Source: Knoellia sp031844405 (GTDB taxonomy: Bacteria; Actinomycetota; Actinomycetes; Actinomycetales; Dermatophilaceae). Taken from it: 64,000 nt of DNA. The stretch's first letter is position 1, and each line of letters begins with the position of its first letter. A program made the position numbers and the translations under genes. The notes under the pieces were generated by a model, which saw only the letters and a list, made by a program, of their open reading frames with translations, made no database searches and was not told where the DNA came from. Location: the NCBI GenBank assembly GCA_031844405.1, contig JAUZVC010000004.1:62001-126000 (forward strand), given 5' to 3'. Positions 61,391 through 64,000 of the stretch are shown here, in pieces.

Positions 61391-62524
61391 TCAGCGGGCC
61401 TTGAAGGCGTCGCGCAGCTTGCCGAAGATCGACCCGTCGGTCGGGTCCGCGATGCGCCCGGTCGGCTTCTCCTCCCCGCGCAGGGCGGCGAGCCGGCGGA
61501 GCAGGTCCTCCTGCTCGGAGGTGAGCTTCGACGGGGTGGCGACCATGGCGTGGACGATGATGTCGCCGCGCCCGGACCCGCGCAGGTGGGTGACGCCGAG
61601 CCCGCGGAGACGGATCTGCTCCCCCGACTGGATGCCGGCGCGGACGTCGAGCTCCTGCTCGCCGTCGAAGGTCTCGAACGGGACCGTCGCACCCAGCGCG
61701 GCCGCCGTCATCGGCAGCTCGAGCGTGGCGTGGAGGTCGTCGCCCTGGCGCTGGAAGCGCTCGTCGCGACGGACCGCGACCTCGACGTAGAGGTCGCCGG
61801 CCGGACCTGCGCCGGGACCGACCTCGCCCTCGCCGGCCAGCTGGATGCGGGTCCCGGTGTCGACACCAGCGGGCACCCGGATCGTCAGCGTCCGGCGGGT
61901 GCGGACCCGGCCGTCGCCGGAGCACTCGTAGCAGGGGGCCTCGATGACCTGGCCGGTCGCCTGGCAGTTGACGCAGGGACGCGAGGTCATGACCTGGCCG
62001 AGGAAGCTGCGCTGCACGCTCTGCACCTGGCCCTGCCCTTGGCAGACGTCACAGGTGCGGGTTCCGGTGCCCGGCTGGGTGCCCTCGCCGTGGCAGGTCG
62101 AGCAGCCGACGGCGGTGTCGATCGTCAGGTCCTTCTCGGCGCCGAACACGGCGTCGACGAGGTCGAGGTCGAGGCGCACGAGCGCGTCCTGGCCGCGGCT
62201 CTGGCGCGAGCGCGGGCCACGACCCTGCGCCGCACCGGCACCGGCCCCGAAGAACGCGTCCATGACGTCGCTGAACGAGAAGCCCTGGCCGAAGCCCGCG
62301 GCACCGGCACCCGAGTAGGGGTCGGCGCCCATGTCGTAGCTGCGCTTCTTCTCCGGGTCCGAGAGCACGTCGTAGGCCTGCGAGACCTTCTTGAACTGCT
62401 CCTCGGCCTCGGGGCCGGGGTTGACGTCGGGGTGGAGCTTGCGGGCTGCTCGACGGTAGGCCTTCTTGATGTCGTCGGCGGTCGCGTCACGGGCCACGCC
62501 GAGGTCGGCGTAGTAGTCGTTCAC
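61391..62524 (-). CDS. dnaJ: chaperone DnaJ (type I)
   Basis: Hsp40 co-chaperone of 377 residues that feeds clients to DnaK. The J domain has the HPD motif at 31-33, then a Gly/Phe-rich region, and four CxxCxGxG zinc repeats (CSTCHGEG, CDVCQGQG, CVNCQATG, CYECSGDG). This is the DnaJ2 type found after hrcA. GTG 62524 has AAGGA upstream. It is probably co-transcribed with hrcA under the CIRCE element. Confidence 0.95.
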   Translation of the reverse strand: MNDYYADLGVARDATADDIKKAYRRAARKLHPDVNPGPEAEEQFKKVSQAYDVLSDPEKKRSYDMGADPYSGAGAAGFGQGFSFSDVMDAFFGAGAGAAQGRGPRSRQSRGQDALVRLDLDLVDAVFGAEKDLTIDTAVGCSTCHGEGTQPGTGTRTCDVCQGQGQVQSVQRSFLGQVMTSRPCVNCQATGQVIEAPCYECSGDGRVRTRRTLTIRVPAGVDTGTRIQLAGEGEVGPGAGPAGDLYVEVAVRRDERFQRQGDDLHATLELPMTAAALGATVPFETFDGEQELDVRAGIQSGEQIRLRGLGVTHLRGSGRGDIIVHAMVATPSKLTSEQEDLLRRLAALRGEEKPTGRIADPTDGSIFGKLRDAFKAR

Positions 62525-62601
62525 TTCGGTGGACGTCCTTCGCTGGGGGCGGTTCGGTTCAGGGCGGGAGGCACAAGGTGCAAGGTCCGGGGGTCACCCG
62601 G

Positions 62602-63633
62602 TCATTCCGCGAGGATGCGGCTGACGTAGGTCGCGACGGCGCGCACGGCCGCCATCGTCGTCGGGTAGTCCATCCGCGTCGGGCCCACGACGCCGAGACC
62701 GGCCACGAGGTCGGAACCCGCGCCGTAGCCCGAGGTGACGAGCGACGTCGTCTGCAGGCCGGCATACGGGTTCTCGGCGCCGATGCGGACGGCGACGGCG
62801 GAGCCCTGCTCGGTCACGGTGCCGAGGAGCTTGAGGAGGACGACGTGCTCCTCGAGGGCCTCGAGGACGGGCCCGATCGAGCTCGGGAAGTCCTCGCCCG
62901 AGCGGACGAGGTTGGAGGTGCCGGCCATGACGACCCGCTCCTCCCGCTGCTCGACGAGGACCTCGGTGAGCTCGGCGGCGATGGCCGCGAGGAGCCCGCG
63001 CGCGGCGGGGTCCACCTGGGTCGGCAGCTCGCCCAGACCGCCGGCGGCGTCGGCGAGCGTCTTGCCGACGGTCGCACCGTTGACGTCGGAGCGCAGCGAG
63101 GCGAGCATCCGCTCGGTCTCGGGGTCAGCGAGGTCCATGCCGGTCTCGAGGACGCGCTGCTCGACGCGTCCGGTCGTCGTGATGAGGACGACGAGCAGGC
63201 GCGAGGCGCCGAGCGGGACGAGCTCGATGTGGCGCACGGACGACCGCGTGAGCGAGGGGTACTGGACGACGGCCACCTGGCGGGTGAGCGACGCGAGCAG
63301 CCGGACGGTGCGGTCGACGACGTCGTCGAGGTCCACCGCTCCGTCGAGCAGGGTGCTGATGGCCTTGCGCTCCGGGCCGCTCAGCGGCTTGACCGTGCTC
63401 AGGCGGTCGACGAAGAGGCGGTAACCCGCGTCCGTGGGGATGCGGCCTGCGCTCGTGTGCGGGGCCGCGATGAGCCCCTCCTCCTCGAGGACGGCCATGT
63501 CGTTGCGCACCGTCGCCGCAGACACCCCGAGCGAGTGACGCTCGAGCAGGGCCTTGGAGCCCACGGGCTCGGACGTCTCGACGTAGTCCTGGACGATCGC
63601 CCGCAGCACCGCGAGCCGGCGGTCCTCACTCAC
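62602..63633 (-). CDS. hrcA: heat-inducible transcription repressor
   Basis: Repressor of chaperone genes, released when GroEL is busy. The 343-residue product has the winged-helix part EDRRLAVLRAIVQDYVETSE and GVSAATVRNDMAVLEEEGLI, then a GAF-like middle. GTG 63633 has GGAGG eight bases upstream. A CIRCE operator at 63655-63679 lies directly before the gene, so it represses itself together with dnaJ. Confidence 0.95.
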   Translation of the reverse strand: MSEDRRLAVLRAIVQDYVETSEPVGSKALLERHSLGVSAATVRNDMAVLEEEGLIAAPHTSAGRIPTDAGYRLFVDRLSTVKPLSGPERKAISTLLDGAVDLDDVVDRTVRLLASLTRQVAVVQYPSLTRSSVRHIELVPLGASRLLVVLITTTGRVEQRVLETGMDLADPETERMLASLRSDVNGATVGKTLADAAGGLGELPTQVDPAARGLLAAIAAELTEVLVEQREERVVMAGTSNLVRSGEDFPSSIGPVLEALEEHVVLLKLLGTVTEQGSAVAVRIGAENPYAGLQTTSLVTSGYGAGSDLVAGLGVVGPTRMDYPTTMAAVRAVATYVSRILAE

Positions 63634-63654
63634 GCGCGACACCTCCCTCCGTGC

Positions 63655-63679
63655 TGGCACTCATGCTTGGTGAGTGCCA
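63655..63679 (-). promoter_or_regulatory. CIRCE operator of hrcA-dnaJ
   Basis: TGGCACTC-N9-GAGTGCCA (63655-63662 and 63672-63679), a perfect inverted repeat with the nine-base spacing of CIRCE, 22 bases before the hrcA start. It also lies close to the divergent DUF3097 promoter (63690-63695). Confidence 0.92.
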
Positions 63680-63689
63680 ATTCTACGTC

Positions 63690-63695
63690 TACCCT
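63690..63695 (+). promoter_or_regulatory. -10 element of leaderless DUF3097 gene
   Basis: TACCCT seven bases before GTG 63703, with no ribosome site. Confidence 0.55.
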
Positions 63696-63702
63696 CGCGC
63701 AG

Positions 63703-64000
63703 GTGAATGATCGCTACGGCTCCGACGTGCTCGCAGGCGACTGGAAGGCACCCCGCGGCGGGCGCTCCACCCCGCTCGCCGCCGAGAACGGTGTCGTCGT
63801 CGAGGACGTCGAGACCGGGTGGGTCGGCGCGGTGGTCCGCGTCGAGAAGGCCGGCGGCATCCACGTCGTCCACCTCGAGGACCGTCGCGGCCGCACCAAG
63901 GCCTTCCCGCTCGGGCCGGGCTTCCACGTCGACGGCCGGCCGGTGACGCTGACGAAGCCAGAGGCCGCGAGCAGCGCCCGGCTCGCCGAGGCCCGTCAGG
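63703..64000 (+). CDS. DUF3097 family protein (3' partial)
   Basis: The first 99 residues of an actinobacterial DUF3097 protein, cut by the window end. The start NDRYGSDVLAGDWKAPRGG and the segment GAVVRVEKAGGIHVVHLEDR then AFPLGPGFHVDGRPVTLTKP are characteristic of the family, for which I know no defined role. GTG 63703 is supported by TACCCT at seven bases. It diverges from hrcA with only 69 bases between the start codons, so HrcA binding at CIRCE might also influence it. Confidence 0.85.
   Translation, partial: MNDRYGSDVLAGDWKAPRGGRSTPLAAENGVVVEDVETGWVGAVVRVEKAGGIHVVHLEDRRGRTKAFPLGPGFHVDGRPVTLTKPEAASSARLAEARQ

Overview
The window is a high-GC (roughly 70 percent or more by eye) chromosomal segment from an actinobacterium. 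The best fit is the order Micrococcales, probably the family Intrasporangiaceae; this is inferred from gene order and family content, not from a search. Supporting signs are the fabD-fabH-acpP-fabF-accD fatty acid cluster, DUF3145, DUF3097 and DUF6703 proteins, a gluABCD uptake system, the paired LLM flavin oxidoreductase and FMN reductase, SigE-family sigma factors, many GTG starts, and housekeeping order hrcA-dnaJ-rsmE ... phoH-ybeY-corC-era ... leuA ... recO-uppS ... glyS ... dusB ... dgt ... dnaG. No phage, insertion sequence, CRISPR array or rRNA was seen, so this is core chromosome with small lineage-specific insertions.

Layout. 1-5174: fatty acid synthesis operon; the malonyltransferase carries an extra biotinyl/lipoyl-like domain. 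5378-8876: DUF3145, a secreted propeller-like protein, tRNA-Met and an HtrA-like lipoprotein. 9015-12287: glutamate-type ABC importer gluABCD. 12404-13722: a GAF-PP2C phosphatase frameshifted at a G10 tract, then tRNA-Asn. 14093-16557: dnaG and a small partner. 16686-24213: a nuclease remnant, a DHFR-like protein, dgt, a lipoprotein, a YdeI-like protein, a membrane Ser/Thr kinase, dusB and a sulfurtransferase. 24193-25905: a sigma-factor-like domain fused through one membrane helix to an extracytoplasmic domain. 26029-33402: cspA, the LLM/FMN reductase pair, a CNNM-CBS protein, a coiled-coil protein, a Bcr/CflA transporter and glyS. 33511-37098: a small membrane protein and the Zur-controlled znuACB-zur operon. 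37176-41236: uppS, recO, an unknown protein, a secreted M15 peptidase and a LexA-boxed alkB. 41379-46793: a 1147-residue secreted glycosidase/phosphoesterase, and leuA with its leader peptide. 46849-54380: dimethylargininase, a regulator-transporter pair, a tandem GNAT protein, a lipoprotein, asd and a BCCT transporter. 54551-58859: era, corC-like gene, ybeY, phoH and a HIT protein. 58910-60543: SigE sigma factor with a GerMN/Gmad2 membrane partner. 60544-64000: rsmE, dnaJ, hrcA with CIRCE, and a DUF3097 gene cut by the window edge.

Three patterns run across the whole window. First, the octamer GTATGCCG occurs about 40 times on both strands, in genes and between them, once as an inverted pair forming a hairpin. 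Second, intergenic spaces hold long, nearly perfect palindromes in at least two recurring designs. Third, at least twelve genes have a TANNNT hexamer 6-8 nt before the start codon, usually with no well-spaced ribosome binding site, which is the signature of leaderless transcripts. Regulatory circuits readable from sequence are LexA-alkB, Zur-znu, HrcA-CIRCE, leucine attenuation of leuA, and a likely ArsR operator.
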